In this document: positions 1-6,951 of the stretch, one piece after another
How the letters are laid out: every line of letters starts with the position of its first letter
Position numbering within the stretch: the first letter of the stretch is position 1
Source: DATAAM01 sp036260075
Lineage (GTDB): Bacteria > Actinomycetota > Acidimicrobiia > Acidimicrobiales > JAHWLA01
Length of the DNA stretch: 27,527 nt
Reading direction: 5' to 3'
Assembly (NCBI GenBank): GCA_036260075.1
Contig: DATAAM010000073.1
Location: 1-27,527, forward strand
Program-made: the position numbers and the translations under genes
The notes under the pieces: model-generated
Seen by the model: the letters and a program-made list of their open reading frames with translations, nothing else
Databases searched by the model: none
Told to the model about the DNA's origin: nothing

Positions 1-125
1 AGGATGTCGTGGCCGTCCTTGAAGACGTCGGCGGAGATGCGCACGGCCTCGCCGACCACCGCCTTGGCCGGGAACCCCTCCGGGGTCCGCGGACGGACGT
101 CGTCGACGACGATGCGGCCGATCAC
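1..125 (-). CDS. glgE: alpha-1,4-glucan:maltose-1-phosphate maltosyltransferase, N-terminal fragment
   Basis: Only the first 41 codons are in the window; the gene runs off the left edge. The translation starts VIGRIVVDDVRP and continues through RTPEGFPAKAVVGE to ISADVFKDGHD. This matches the N-terminal domain of GlgE (family GH13_3), the cytosolic enzyme that extends alpha-glucan with maltose-1-phosphate. The GTG at 125 is preceded by GAGG at short spacing and by a weak TAGGCC -10-like box 8 nt upstream. An in-frame GTG at 143 is an alternative start. The neighbourhood supports the call: glgP lies just beyond on the opposite strand, as in Mycobacterium tuberculosis where glgE and glgP are divergent. 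The catalytic domain is not visible. Confidence 0.85.
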   Translation of the reverse strand, partial: MIGRIVVDDVRPRTPEGFPAKAVVGEAVRISADVFKDGHDI

Positions 126-162
126 AACCCTCAGGCCTACCACTCCTGCGCGGGCAGCGAAA

Positions 163-225
163 CGCGCTTTCGCCGTTCTGTGCGCAGATCCGGCGCCCTG
201 GACCCGTATTTGCGGAGAAAACGCG
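163..225. repeat. long imperfect inverted repeat at the 3' end of the DNA glycosylase gene
   Basis: The outer arms CGCGcTTTC (163-171) and GAAAaCGCG (217-225 region) pair with one mismatch, and an inner set pairs around GCGCAGAT and ATTTGCGG. The right arm TTTGCGGAGAAAACGCG (209-225) directly abuts the glycosylase stop codon. The same 17 bases occur again at 25492-25508 in another gene-end hairpin. No T-run follows the stem, so a classical intrinsic terminator is not evident. Confidence 0.55.
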
Positions 226-849
226 TCAGGTGGGCAGGAGGGTGTCGACCGCCCGCCAGCAGTACCAGGCGGCCACCGACCGGTGCGGGCGATAGGCCTC
301 CCCCGCCGCCGCCAGCTCCTTGGGCGTGGGCAGGGCGTCGGGGCGGCCGTGGGCGAGCGCCCATCCCTTGCGGACGCCGTAGTCGTCCACGGGCCAGACG
401 TCGGGCCGGCCCAGCTGGAACATGAGGAACATCTCCGCCGTCCACCGGCCGATGCCGCGCACCTGTGTGAGACGGGCGACGATCTCGTCGTCGTCGAGGC
501 GGTGCACGCCCCGGAGGACGACGGTGCCGTCGAGCACCTTGGCGGCGAGGTCCTTGATGCTCGCCGCCTTCGCCGCCGACAGGCCCACGCTGCGGAGGGT
601 CTCGTCGGGGGTGGCGAGCACCTCCTCGGGGGTGGGGACGCCGTCGTAGAGGGCCACCCACCGGCCGTGGATGGCCGCCGCCGCCTTGCCCGCAAGCTGC
701 TGGTAGAGGATGGCCCGGGCGAGGGCGTGGAAGTAGCCGCCCTTGATCCGGCGGGGCGCCAGCGTGCACGGCCCCACCACGTCGATCACGCGCGCCAGCG
801 CGGGGTCGGCGGCGGCCACGTGGGCGACGGCTTCGTCCATGCCCGGCAT
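226..849 (-). CDS. DNA-3-methyladenine glycosylase II (AlkA-type, HhH-GPD family)
   Basis: The product is a 207-aa base-excision repair glycosylase of the helix-hairpin-helix GPD family. It would remove alkylated purines from DNA in the cytoplasm. The hairpin lies at about residues 130-140 (RGIGRWTAEMF). The catalytic Asp is the second D of PVDDYGVRKG, about residue 156. The length fits the short single-domain bacterial form without the N-terminal AlkA domain. The ATG at 849 is the first reasonable start; a second ATG at 840 is equally usable. Neither has a convincing ribosome binding site or -10 box. The gene sits between glgE (same strand, downstream) and glgP (divergent), splitting a glucan-metabolism pair. 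No functional link to glucan metabolism is known, so its placement is probably incidental. Substrate range cannot be read from the sequence. Confidence 0.85.
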   Translation of the reverse strand: MPGMDEAVAHVAAADPALARVIDVVGPCTLAPRRIKGGYFHALARAILYQQLAGKAAAAIHGRWVALYDGVPTPEEVLATPDETLRSVGLSAAKAASIKDLAAKVLDGTVVLRGVHRLDDDEIVARLTQVRGIGRWTAEMFLMFQLGRPDVWPVDDYGVRKGWALAHGRPDALPTPKELAAAGEAYRPHRSVAAWYCWRAVDTLLPT

Positions 850-865
850 CTTGGCCGTTCCGGAG

Positions 866-897
866 GAGGAATCGTGCGCCCCGTCGCACGATTCCTC
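866..897. promoter_or_regulatory. 13-bp perfect inverted repeat between divergent glycosylase gene and glgP
   Basis: GAGGAATCGTGCG (866-878) and CGCACGATTCCTC (885-897) pair perfectly around a 6-nt loop. It is the dominant feature of the 76-bp divergent intergenic region. It could be an operator for a dimeric regulator or a hairpin in the leader of the minus-strand gene. The role is inferred from position only. Confidence 0.5.
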
Positions 898-911
898 TTC
901 TAGAAGCCGGG

Positions 912-917
912 TACGGT
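912..917 (+). promoter_or_regulatory. -10 box for leaderless glgP
   Basis: TACGGT matches TANNNT and lies 8 nt upstream of the glgP ATG, with no Shine-Dalgarno sequence between them. The same hexamer at the same spacing precedes the NifU-like gene. Confidence 0.5.
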
Positions 918-925
918 CGCGGCCG

Positions 926-3439
926 ATGAAGGCGTTGCGCTGCTTCACGGTCCGCCCCAAGCTGCCCGAGCCGCTCGCGCCGCTCCACGAGCTGGCCATG
1001 AACCTGCGGTGGTCGTGGGACGAGCGCACCCGCGACCTGTTCCGCTGGGTCGACCCCGCCCGCTGGGAGGTGACGGGCCACGACCCCGTGCGCCTGCTGA
1101 GCCTCACGCCCCGCGAGCGCCTCGAGCAGCTCACGGAGGACGCGGCGTTCATGGGCTTCCTGGGCGAGGTGCACGACGACCTCCGCCGACACCTGGAGGC
1201 GCCGCTGTGGTTCCAGTCCCGCGACGGGGGCTCCCCGCTGCGCGGCGTCGCCTACTTCTCCCCCGAGTTCGGTCTCGCCGAGGCGCTGCCCCAGTACTCC
1301 GGCGGCCTCGGCGTACTGGCAGGCGACCACCTCAAGGCGGCCAGCGGGCTCGGCGTGCCGCTGGTGGGCGTCGGCCTCCTCTACCGCCAGGGGTACTTCC
1401 GCCAGGAGCTGAGCGTCGACGGCTGGCAGCAGGAGCGCTACCCCGTGCTCGACCCGCATGCGATGGCGCTCACGCCGGTCGACGACGTGCGCATCGAGGT
1501 CGACTTGGCGGGCGTCCCCCTGGTGGCGCAGGTGTGGCGGGCCGACGTGGGCCGGGTGCGCCTGTACCTCCTCGACGCCGACATCGACGACAACGGCGAG
1601 GAGGGCCGCCTCGTCACCGACCGCCTCTACGGCGGGGGCACAGAGCACCGCATCCGCCAGGAGGTCCTCCTGGGCATGGGCGGCGTGCGGGCGCTCGAGG
1701 CGGTCGGCGAGGAGACGCAGGTCTTCCACACCAACGAGGGCCACGCCGGCTTCCTCGGGCTGGAGCGCATCCGCCGCCTGATGACCAAGGAGGGCCTGGC
1801 CTTCCCCGAGGCGGTGGAAGCGGTACGGGCAGGCACGATCTTCACCACCCACACGCCGGTGCCGGCGGGCATCGACCGCTTCCCCCGCGAGCTCATGTTC
1901 CGCTACTTCGAGGGGTGGGCCGAGGAGTGCGGCGTGTCGTTCGACCACCTCATGGCCCTCGGCCACTTCCCCGGCGAGCCCGCCGACGCCCCCTTCAACA
2001 TGGCCGTGATGGGGCTGCGCCTGGCCGGGATGTCCAACGGCGTCTCCAAGCTGCACGGCGTGGTGAGCAGGCACATGTTCCACGCGCTGTGGCCGGGCGT
2101 CACTGCCGAGGAGGTGCCGATCGCGTCGGTCACCAACGGGGTGCACGCGGCCACGTGGGTCTCCCCCGAGATGAACGACCTGCTGAGCCGCTACGTCCTG
2201 CCTGCGTGGGGCGACACCGACGCCGCCGCCTGGGCCCGCATCGAGCAGGCCCGCGACGACGAGCTGTGGCGGGTCCGCGAGCAGTGCCGTGAACGGCTGG
2301 TGGCGTTCGTGCGCACGCGCCTGCGCCGGTCGATGCCCGACGCCGCGTGGGCCGACGAGGTGCTCGACCCCCGCATCCTCACCATCGGCTTCGCCCGCCG
2401 ATTCGCCTCCTACAAGCGCGCCAGCCTCCTCCTCTCGCAACCGGAGCGACTGCGGGCGCTGCTGCTCTCGCCCGACCGCCCCGTGCAGCTCGTCTTCGCG
2501 GGCAAGGCCCACCCGGCCGACGACGTGGGCAAGGAGATGATCCGCGAGCTGGTGCAGTTCTCGCGCGACCCGGCCATCCGCCACCGCATCGTGTTCGTCG
2601 ACGACTACGACATCGCCGTGGCCCGCACGCTGTACCAGGGCTGCGACGTGTGGCTGAACAACCCGCGCCGGCCGTTGGAGGCATGCGGCACCAGCGGCGA
2701 GAAGGCGGCACTGAACGGCGCGCTGAACTGCTCGATCCTCGACGGCTGGTGGGACGAGATGTACGACGGGGCGAACGGGTGGGCCATCTCGTCGGCCGAG
2801 ACGGAGGACGACCTGGCCCGGCGCGACGACGTGGAGGCCAACTCGCTCTACGAGCTGTTGGAGCGCCAGATCGTGCCGCTGTTCTACGAGCGGGTCGAGG
2901 GACCGGTGCCCCGGCGCTGGGTGCGGCGCGTCAAGCACTCGCTGGCCACCCTCGGGCCCAAGGTGGTGGCGTCGCGCATGGTGCGCGACTACGTGACCGA
3001 GCTGTACGAGCCCGTCGCCCGCCGGGCCGACTCGCTGTCGGCCGACGGCCATGCCCGGGCGCGGTCGCTGGCGGCGTGGAAGGCCCGCGTGCAGGCCGGG
3101 TGGGACGACGTTCGGGTGGAGGCGGTGGAGAGCGACGCCGCGGTTGCCGACCTCGGCGTCGAGCGACGGGTCGACGCGCTCGTGTCGCTCGGGTCGCTCA
3201 CCGGCGACGACGTGGCCGTCGAGCTCGTGCACGGGCCGGTGGGGCCCAGCGACGAGATCGGCGAGCCCGTGGTGGTGACGATGGAGCTGGTCGGGTCAGC
3301 CGACACGCCGGGACAGCACCGCTACACGGGACGGTTCCTGTGCGAGCAGGCGGGCCGCTACGGCTTCACCGTGCGCGTCGTCCCCGCCCACGGCGACCTC
3401 GTGCAGTCGGTCGACCTCGGCTGCGTGGCCTGGGCCTAG
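926..3439 (+). CDS. glgP: alpha-glucan (glycogen) phosphorylase, mycobacterial type with DUF3417 N-terminus
   Basis: The product is an 837-aa cytosolic phosphorylase that releases glucose-1-phosphate from alpha-glucan with PLP as cofactor. The N-terminus (LPEPLAPLHELAMNLRWSWD) is typical of the DUF3417 segment found in the actinobacterial and archaeal phosphorylase branch. A GGLGVLAGDHLK glucan-binding loop follows near residue 130. The PLP lysine is in GTSGEKAALNG at Lys593, before SILDGWWDEMYDG. The start at 926 has a TACGGT box 8 nt upstream and fits family N-termini, although the frame is open further upstream. The closeness to glgE suggests a GlgE-route glucan turnover locus. The gene converges on the hydratase gene, with a long hairpin between them. 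The assignment is secure at family level; the exact glucan substrate is not. Confidence 0.93.
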   Translation: MKALRCFTVRPKLPEPLAPLHELAMNLRWSWDERTRDLFRWVDPARWEVTGHDPVRLLSLTPRERLEQLTEDAAFMGFLGEVHDDLRRHLEAPLWFQSRDGGSPLRGVAYFSPEFGLAEALPQYSGGLGVLAGDHLKAASGLGVPLVGVGLLYRQGYFRQELSVDGWQQERYPVLDPHAMALTPVDDVRIEVDLAGVPLVAQVWRADVGRVRLYLLDADIDDNGEEGRLVTDRLYGGGTEHRIRQEVLLGMGGVRALEAVGEETQVFHTNEGHAGFLGLERIRRLMTKEGLAFPEAVEAVRAGTIFTTHTPVPAGIDRFPRELMFRYFEGWAEECGVSFDHLMALGHFPGEPADAPFNMAVMGLRLAGMSNGVSKLHGVVSRHMFHALWPGVTAEEVPIASVTNGVHAATWVSPEMNDLLSRYVLPAWGDTDAAAWARIEQARDDELWRVREQCRERLVAFVRTRLRRSMPDAAWADEVLDPRILTIGFARRFASYKRASLLLSQPERLRALLLSPDRPVQLVFAGKAHPADDVGKEMIRELVQFSRDPAIRHRIVFVDDYDIAVARTLYQGCDVWLNNPRRPLEACGTSGEKAALNGALNCSILDGWWDEMYDGANGWAISSAETEDDLARRDDVEANSLYELLERQIVPLFYERVEGPVPRRWVRRVKHSLATLGPKVVASRMVRDYVTELYEPVARRADSLSADGHARARSLAAWKARVQAGWDDVRVEAVESDAAVADLGVERRVDALVSLGSLTGDDVAVELVHGPVGPSDEIGEPVVVTMELVGSADTPGQHRYTGRFLCEQAGRYGFTVRVVPAHGDLVQSVDLGCVAWA

Positions 3440-3449
3440 CTTTCCGCCA

Positions 3450-3497
3450 TTCTGGATCCCAGGATGCGCGCTACAGCGCGCGTTCTGCATCCCAAAA
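3450..3497. terminator. long hairpin between convergent glgP and enoyl-CoA hydratase gene
   Basis: The core GCGCGCT-AC-AGCGCGC (3466-3481) is perfect, and the stem extends imperfectly outward (TTCTGG on the left, CCCAAAA on the right) to about 23 paired positions. The position between convergent stops suggests bidirectional termination or 3'-end protection. The T residues are on the 5' arm and the A residues on the 3' arm, unlike a classical intrinsic terminator. Confidence 0.55.
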
Positions 3498-3502
3498 CCG
3501 GG

Positions 3503-4270
3503 TTACCTGCCGGTGAAGGTGGCCTTGCCGGGGCCGTGCTCCAGGAACGAGCGCACGCCGTTGGCGGCGTCCTCGGTGCGGAACACCTCCACAAACAGCT
3601 CCCGTTCGAGCGCCAACCCGTCGGCCAGCGGCCCGTCGAGCCCCTGGTCGATCGCCCGCTTCATCAATCCGTGGGCCACGACCGCGCCCCGGGCCAGCTC
3701 GGCCGCCCACGCCAGCGCCCGGTCGAGCACCTCGGCGGCGGGCACCACCCGGTCGACCAGCCCGATGCGCAGCGCCTCCTCGGCGTCGACCTGCCTGCCG
3801 CTCAGCACCAGATCCTTGGCCCGTGCCGGGCCGATCAGCCGGGGCAGCCGCTGGGTACCGCCCGCGCCGGGGATGATGCCGAGCAGCACCTCGGGCTGGC
3901 CCAGCTTGGCGTTGTCGGCGGCGAGCCGGAAGTCGCACGCCAGCGCCAGCTCGCAGCCGCCGCCCAGCGCGTAGCCGTTGATCGCCGCGATCGTGGCCCG
4001 GGGAACCGCCGCCAGCGCGTCGAGCGCCCGCCCGATCACCCCGGACACCACCCCCGCCTCGTCGGGCCCGCCGAACTCGGAGATGTCGGCCCCGGCGGCG
4101 AAGATGCGCTCGCCGCCCCACACCACCACCGCGCCCGGCGGCTCGGCCGTCAGCTCCTTGGCGATCGCCTCAAGCTGTTCGAGCAGCTCGGCGTTGAGGG
4201 CGTTCATCTTCGGGCGGTCGAGGCGGACCACGGCGACGCCGTCGTCGCGGCGCTCCAGCGTGACGAACAT
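3503..4270 (-). CDS. enoyl-CoA hydratase/isomerase family protein
   Basis: The product is a 255-aa crotonase-fold protein of normal family length. It would hydrate trans-2-enoyl-CoA in fatty-acid or amino-acid degradation in the cytoplasm. The oxyanion-hole signature GGERIFAAGADI is at about residues 52-63. Both catalytic glutamates are present: Glu107 in GGGCELAL and Glu127 in GQPEVLLGIIPGAGGTQ. They are 20 residues apart, as in classical hydratases, so this is more likely a true hydratase than a degenerate paralogue. The ATG start lies 10 nt after the stop of the MeaB gene, so the two are probably co-transcribed. No ribosome binding site is obvious. The acyl-CoA substrate cannot be deduced. 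Confidence 0.9.
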   Translation of the reverse strand: MFVTLERRDDGVAVVRLDRPKMNALNAELLEQLEAIAKELTAEPPGAVVVWGGERIFAAGADISEFGGPDEAGVVSGVIGRALDALAAVPRATIAAINGYALGGGCELALACDFRLAADNAKLGQPEVLLGIIPGAGGTQRLPRLIGPARAKDLVLSGRQVDAEEALRIGLVDRVVPAAEVLDRALAWAAELARGAVVAHGLMKRAIDQGLDGPLADGLALERELFVEVFRTEDAANGVRSFLEHGPGKATFTGR

Positions 4271-4280
4271 GGGGACGACG

Positions 4281-5228
4281 CTACTCGGCGGCCAGCAACC
4301 GATCGGCGGCCGAGTACGGATCGATGCGCCGGGCCAGCAGGTCGTCGCGGAGCCCGTCGAACAGCGGCCCCTCCGTGCGCGCCCGTGCCTCGCCCTCCAG
4401 GCGGTGCACCACGATCTCGCGCAGCTCGTCGAGCAGGCGCCGCTCGCGCCGCCGGGCCAGCTCGCCGCTGCGCTCCAAGTAGGACCGGTGCTCCTCCACC
4501 GCGCCCCACACGTCCTCGATGCCCTCCCCGGAGACGGCGACCGTCTGCAGCACCGGCGGGCGCCACTCCCCCATGTGCATGTTCATGTCGAGCATGTGGT
4601 GCAGGTCGTGCTCGGTCTCCTGGGCACCGGGGCGGTCCGCCTTGTTGACGACGAAGACGTCGGCGATCTCCAGCAGGCCCGCCTTGTTGGCCTGCACGGC
4701 ATCGCCCCATCCCGGGTTGAGCACTACGACGGTGGTGTCGGCGGCACCCGCGATCTCCACCTCCACCTGGCCCACGCCCACGGTCTCCACCAGCACGACG
4801 GGCAGGCCCGCGGCGTCGAGCACGCGGATGGCCTCGGGGGCCGCCAGCGACAGGCCTCCGAGGTGCCCCCGGGTGGCCATCGAGCGGATGAAGACGCCGC
4901 GGTCGGTGGCGTGCTCCTGCATGCGCACGCGGTCGCCGAGGATGGCCCCGCCGCTGAACGGCGACGACGGGTCGACGGCCAGCACGCCCACCTCCGACCC
5001 CGTCTTGCGCACCACGCCGATGAGGCGGTCGGTCAGCGTGGACTTGCCCGCCCCAGGGGCGCCGGTGATGCCCACCGTGTAGGCCTGCCCGCCCTTCGGG
5101 TAGACGAGCCGACCGACCTCCCGTGCGGCAGGGCCGCCGCGCTCGACCGCCGAGATGAGACGGGCGAGGGCCCCGCGGTCGCCGCGACCGGCGAGCTCGA
5201 CCAGCTGTTCGGGCGCTTGTTGGGGCAT
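4281..5228 (-). CDS. meaB: methylmalonyl-CoA mutase-associated GTPase MeaB (ArgK family)
   Basis: The product is a 315-aa G3E-family P-loop GTPase. MeaB proteins protect and gate cofactor loading of the B12-dependent methylmalonyl-CoA mutase in propionyl-CoA metabolism. Walker A is GAPGAGKST (Lys62). ETVGVGQVEVEIA is the switch/G3 region, and VVNKAD is the G4 base-recognition motif. Length and C-terminal helices (dimerisation arm) match the family. The start at 5228 has TAGCCT 8 nt upstream, which suggests a leaderless mRNA. The hydratase gene follows after 10 nt, consistent with an acyl-CoA degradation operon. The mutase genes themselves are not in the window. Confidence 0.92.
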   Translation of the reverse strand: MPQQAPEQLVELAGRGDRGALARLISAVERGGPAAREVGRLVYPKGGQAYTVGITGAPGAGKSTLTDRLIGVVRKTGSEVGVLAVDPSSPFSGGAILGDRVRMQEHATDRGVFIRSMATRGHLGGLSLAAPEAIRVLDAAGLPVVLVETVGVGQVEVEIAGAADTTVVVLNPGWGDAVQANKAGLLEIADVFVVNKADRPGAQETEHDLHHMLDMNMHMGEWRPPVLQTVAVSGEGIEDVWGAVEEHRSYLERSGELARRRERRLLDELREIVVHRLEGEARARTEGPLFDGLRDDLLARRIDPYSAADRLLAAE

Positions 5229-5236
5229 CGGGTCGG

Positions 5237-5242
5237 AGGCTA
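5237..5242 (-). promoter_or_regulatory. -10 box for leaderless meaB
   Basis: TAGCCT on the minus strand lies exactly 8 nt before the meaB ATG, with no ribosome binding site between them. Confidence 0.45.
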
Positions 5243-5302
5243 GAGCAGGGCGCAGGACCGATCCGGCTCGGCGGGGCGGCCCGGAGCGCCACAGAGCTCG
5301 TG

Positions 5303-5320
5303 GTGGAAGCTCTGCTTCAC
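5303..5320. terminator. short hairpin downstream of the NifU-like gene
   Basis: GTGGAAGC and GCTTCAC pair as 8 bp with one bulged G around a 3-nt loop. It lies 9 nt past the stop of the NifU-like gene and upstream of the meaB promoter box. It is a candidate 3'-end hairpin, and there is no T-run. Confidence 0.35.
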
Positions 5321-5328
5321 GACGAAGT

Positions 5329-5586
5329 TCAGTACAGCTCCTCCGCCACGTCGAAGTCGATGCCCTTGGCGCGGACTTCGGTGACTGCGGGCACGCGGTC
5401 GCGGATGATGCGCTCGATGCCCGCCTTCAAGGTCATCGTCGACATCGGGCAGCCGCCGCAGGCGCCGAGCAGCTCGACGTCGAGCCGCCCCGTCTCCTCG
5501 TCGAACTCGAGGATGCGCATGTCGCCCCCGTCGGACTGGAGGGCGGGCCGGATGGCCTCCACGGCTTCGAGCAGCTCAGCTTGCAT
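5329..5586 (-). CDS. NifU-like C-terminal domain Fe-S cluster protein
   Basis: The product is an 85-aa stand-alone NifU C-terminal (Nfu) domain. Nfu proteins carry or deliver Fe-S clusters to apoproteins in the cytoplasm. The cluster-binding CxxC is in LLGACGGCPMSTMT (about residues 40-53), and the flanking segments RPALQSDGGDM and LKAGIERII are standard for the family. The length is normal for the single-domain form. The ATG at 5586 has TACGGT 8 nt upstream, the same leaderless arrangement as glgP. It lies between murA (upstream, same strand, separated by a small hairpin) and meaB. No linked suf or isc genes are visible. Confidence 0.9.
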   Translation of the reverse strand: MQAELLEAVEAIRPALQSDGGDMRILEFDEETGRLDVELLGACGGCPMSTMTLKAGIERIIRDRVPAVTEVRAKGIDFDVAEELY

Positions 5587-5594
5587 GGTCACCC

Positions 5595-5600
5595 ACCGTA
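5595..5600 (-). promoter_or_regulatory. -10 box for the leaderless NifU-like gene
   Basis: TACGGT on the minus strand is followed after 8 nt by the ATG. It is identical in sequence and spacing to the glgP box. Confidence 0.5.
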
Positions 5601-5640
5601 CAACGCCCGCCTCCGGGCGCCCCATTCCCGGCCGACGCCC

Positions 5641-5663
5641 CTGTTCTTTGTGCGAACGAACAG
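5641..5663. terminator. hairpin downstream of murA
   Basis: CTGTTC (5641-5646) and GAACAG (5658-5663) form a 6-bp inverted repeat with an 11-nt loop. It sits 12 nt beyond the murA stop. A terminator role is inferred from position. Confidence 0.35.
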
Positions 5664-5675
5664 AAGCTCCGAGGC

Positions 5676-6929
5676 TCAGCGCAGGTGCTGGACGTCGGCG
5701 CCCAGCCGGCGGAGCTTGCCCGCGAAGTCGTCGTAGCCCCGCTCCACGTGGAAGGCGTCGGCCACCACGGTCTCCCCCTCGGCCGCCAGCCCGGCCAGCA
5801 CGAGCGCGGCCCCGGCCCGGATGTCGGGCGCCTTCACGGGGGCGCCCGACAGCCGCTCGACCCCCCGCACCACCGCGTGGTGGCCCTGGATGCGGATGTC
5901 GGCGCCCATGCGCACGAGCTCGGCCACGTAGCGGAACCGCCCCTGGTACAGGTTCTCCGTCACGATCCCCACGCCCTCGGCCACCGAGAGCAGGGTGACG
6001 ACGAACGGCTTGTAGTCGGTGGCCACCCCCGGGTACGGCAGCGTGGAGACGTCGACCGAGTGCAGCCGCCCGGGCGCCGACGCCCACAGCCCGCTGCTCG
6101 TGGACGAGATGCGCATGCCCATGTCGCCCAGCTTCAACAGGAGCATGTCCATGTGGTCGGCCCGGGCGCCGTCGAGCGTGACCTCGCCTCCCGCCATGCC
6201 CACCGCGGCGAGGAACGTGGCCGCCTCGATGCGATCGGGGATCACCGAGTGCTCGGGGGGCGGCGCCAGCTCCTCCACGCCCTCGACCTCGATCGTCGAG
6301 GAGCCCGCGCCTTCCACCCGGGCCCCCATGCGCCGCAGGAAGGCGGCGAGGTCGGCGATCTCGGGCTCCCGCGCCGCGTTCTCGATGACGGTCGTGCCCT
6401 TGGCCCGCACGGCGGCCATGAGCAGGTTCTCGGTGGCCCCCACGCTGGGGAACTCGAGCAGCACCCGCGCGCCGATGAGCTGGTCGGCCCGGGCTTCGAT
6501 GGTGCCGTGCGCCATCTCGAAGGTGGCCCCCATCGCCTCCAGGCCGCGCAGGTGCATGTCGATCGGCCGCGACCCGAGGTCGTCGCCGCCGGGCATCGAC
6601 ACCCGGGCCCGCTTCTCCCCGGCCAGCAGCGGCCCCAGCACGAGGATCGACGCCCGCATGCGCTCGACCAGCTCGTAGGGCGCCTCCGGGTCGACGGCCG
6701 CCGGACGCCGCACGTGCAACGTCTCCTGGTGGCGCACGATGTCGACGCCCATCGACGAGAGCAGGTCGCACATCGTCTCCACGTCGGCGATGTGCGGCAC
6801 GTTGTGCAGGACGTACTCGCCCTCGGCCAGCAGTGTGGCGGCCAGCAGCTTCAGCGCCGAGTTCTTGGCCCCGGAGACCCGCACCGTGCCCGACAGGGGC
6901 GGGCCCGGCCGCACCACGAAGCGATCCAC
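5676..6929 (-). CDS. murA: UDP-N-acetylglucosamine 1-carboxyvinyltransferase
   Basis: The product is a 417-aa EPSP-synthase-fold enzyme that catalyses the first committed step of peptidoglycan synthesis, transferring enolpyruvyl from PEP to UDP-GlcNAc. The start MDRFVVRPGPPLSGTVRVSG and the invariant AKNSALKLL are canonical. Both alpha/beta domains are complete. The active-site loop reads MPGGDDLGSRPIDMH, so the residue equivalent to E. coli Cys115 is Asp116. MurA of Mycobacterium tuberculosis also has Asp here and is intrinsically insensitive to fosfomycin. The GTG at 6929 fits family N-termini. CATACT ends 6 nt upstream, suggesting a leaderless transcript; an ATG at 6953 would add 8 residues and overlap the divergent gene. 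Confidence 0.95.
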   Translation of the reverse strand: MDRFVVRPGPPLSGTVRVSGAKNSALKLLAATLLAEGEYVLHNVPHIADVETMCDLLSSMGVDIVRHQETLHVRRPAAVDPEAPYELVERMRASILVLGPLLAGEKRARVSMPGGDDLGSRPIDMHLRGLEAMGATFEMAHGTIEARADQLIGARVLLEFPSVGATENLLMAAVRAKGTTVIENAAREPEIADLAAFLRRMGARVEGAGSSTIEVEGVEELAPPPEHSVIPDRIEAATFLAAVGMAGGEVTLDGARADHMDMLLLKLGDMGMRISSTSSGLWASAPGRLHSVDVSTLPYPGVATDYKPFVVTLLSVAEGVGIVTENLYQGRFRYVAELVRMGADIRIQGHHAVVRGVERLSGAPVKAPDIRAGAALVLAGLAAEGETVVADAFHVERGYDDFAGKLRRLGADVQHLR

Positions 6930-6935
6930 GCCGTC

Positions 6936-6943
6936 AGTATGCT
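6936..6943. promoter_or_regulatory. overlapping divergent -10 elements for murA and the M20 gene
   Basis: AGTATGCT reads as TATGCT on the plus strand, 8 nt before the M20 ATG. On the minus strand it reads CATACT, 6 nt before the murA GTG. Only 22 bp separate the two starts, so a shared bidirectional promoter core is likely. Confidence 0.45.
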
Positions 6944-6951
6944 CGCCCGCC

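Noticed and set aside
137..3232. Very long open frame (1031 codons) on the minus strand across glgP
   Set aside because: It is antisense to glgP, whose protein is full length and strongly conserved. The frame stays open because high-GC codons rarely give stops, and its translation is low-complexity.
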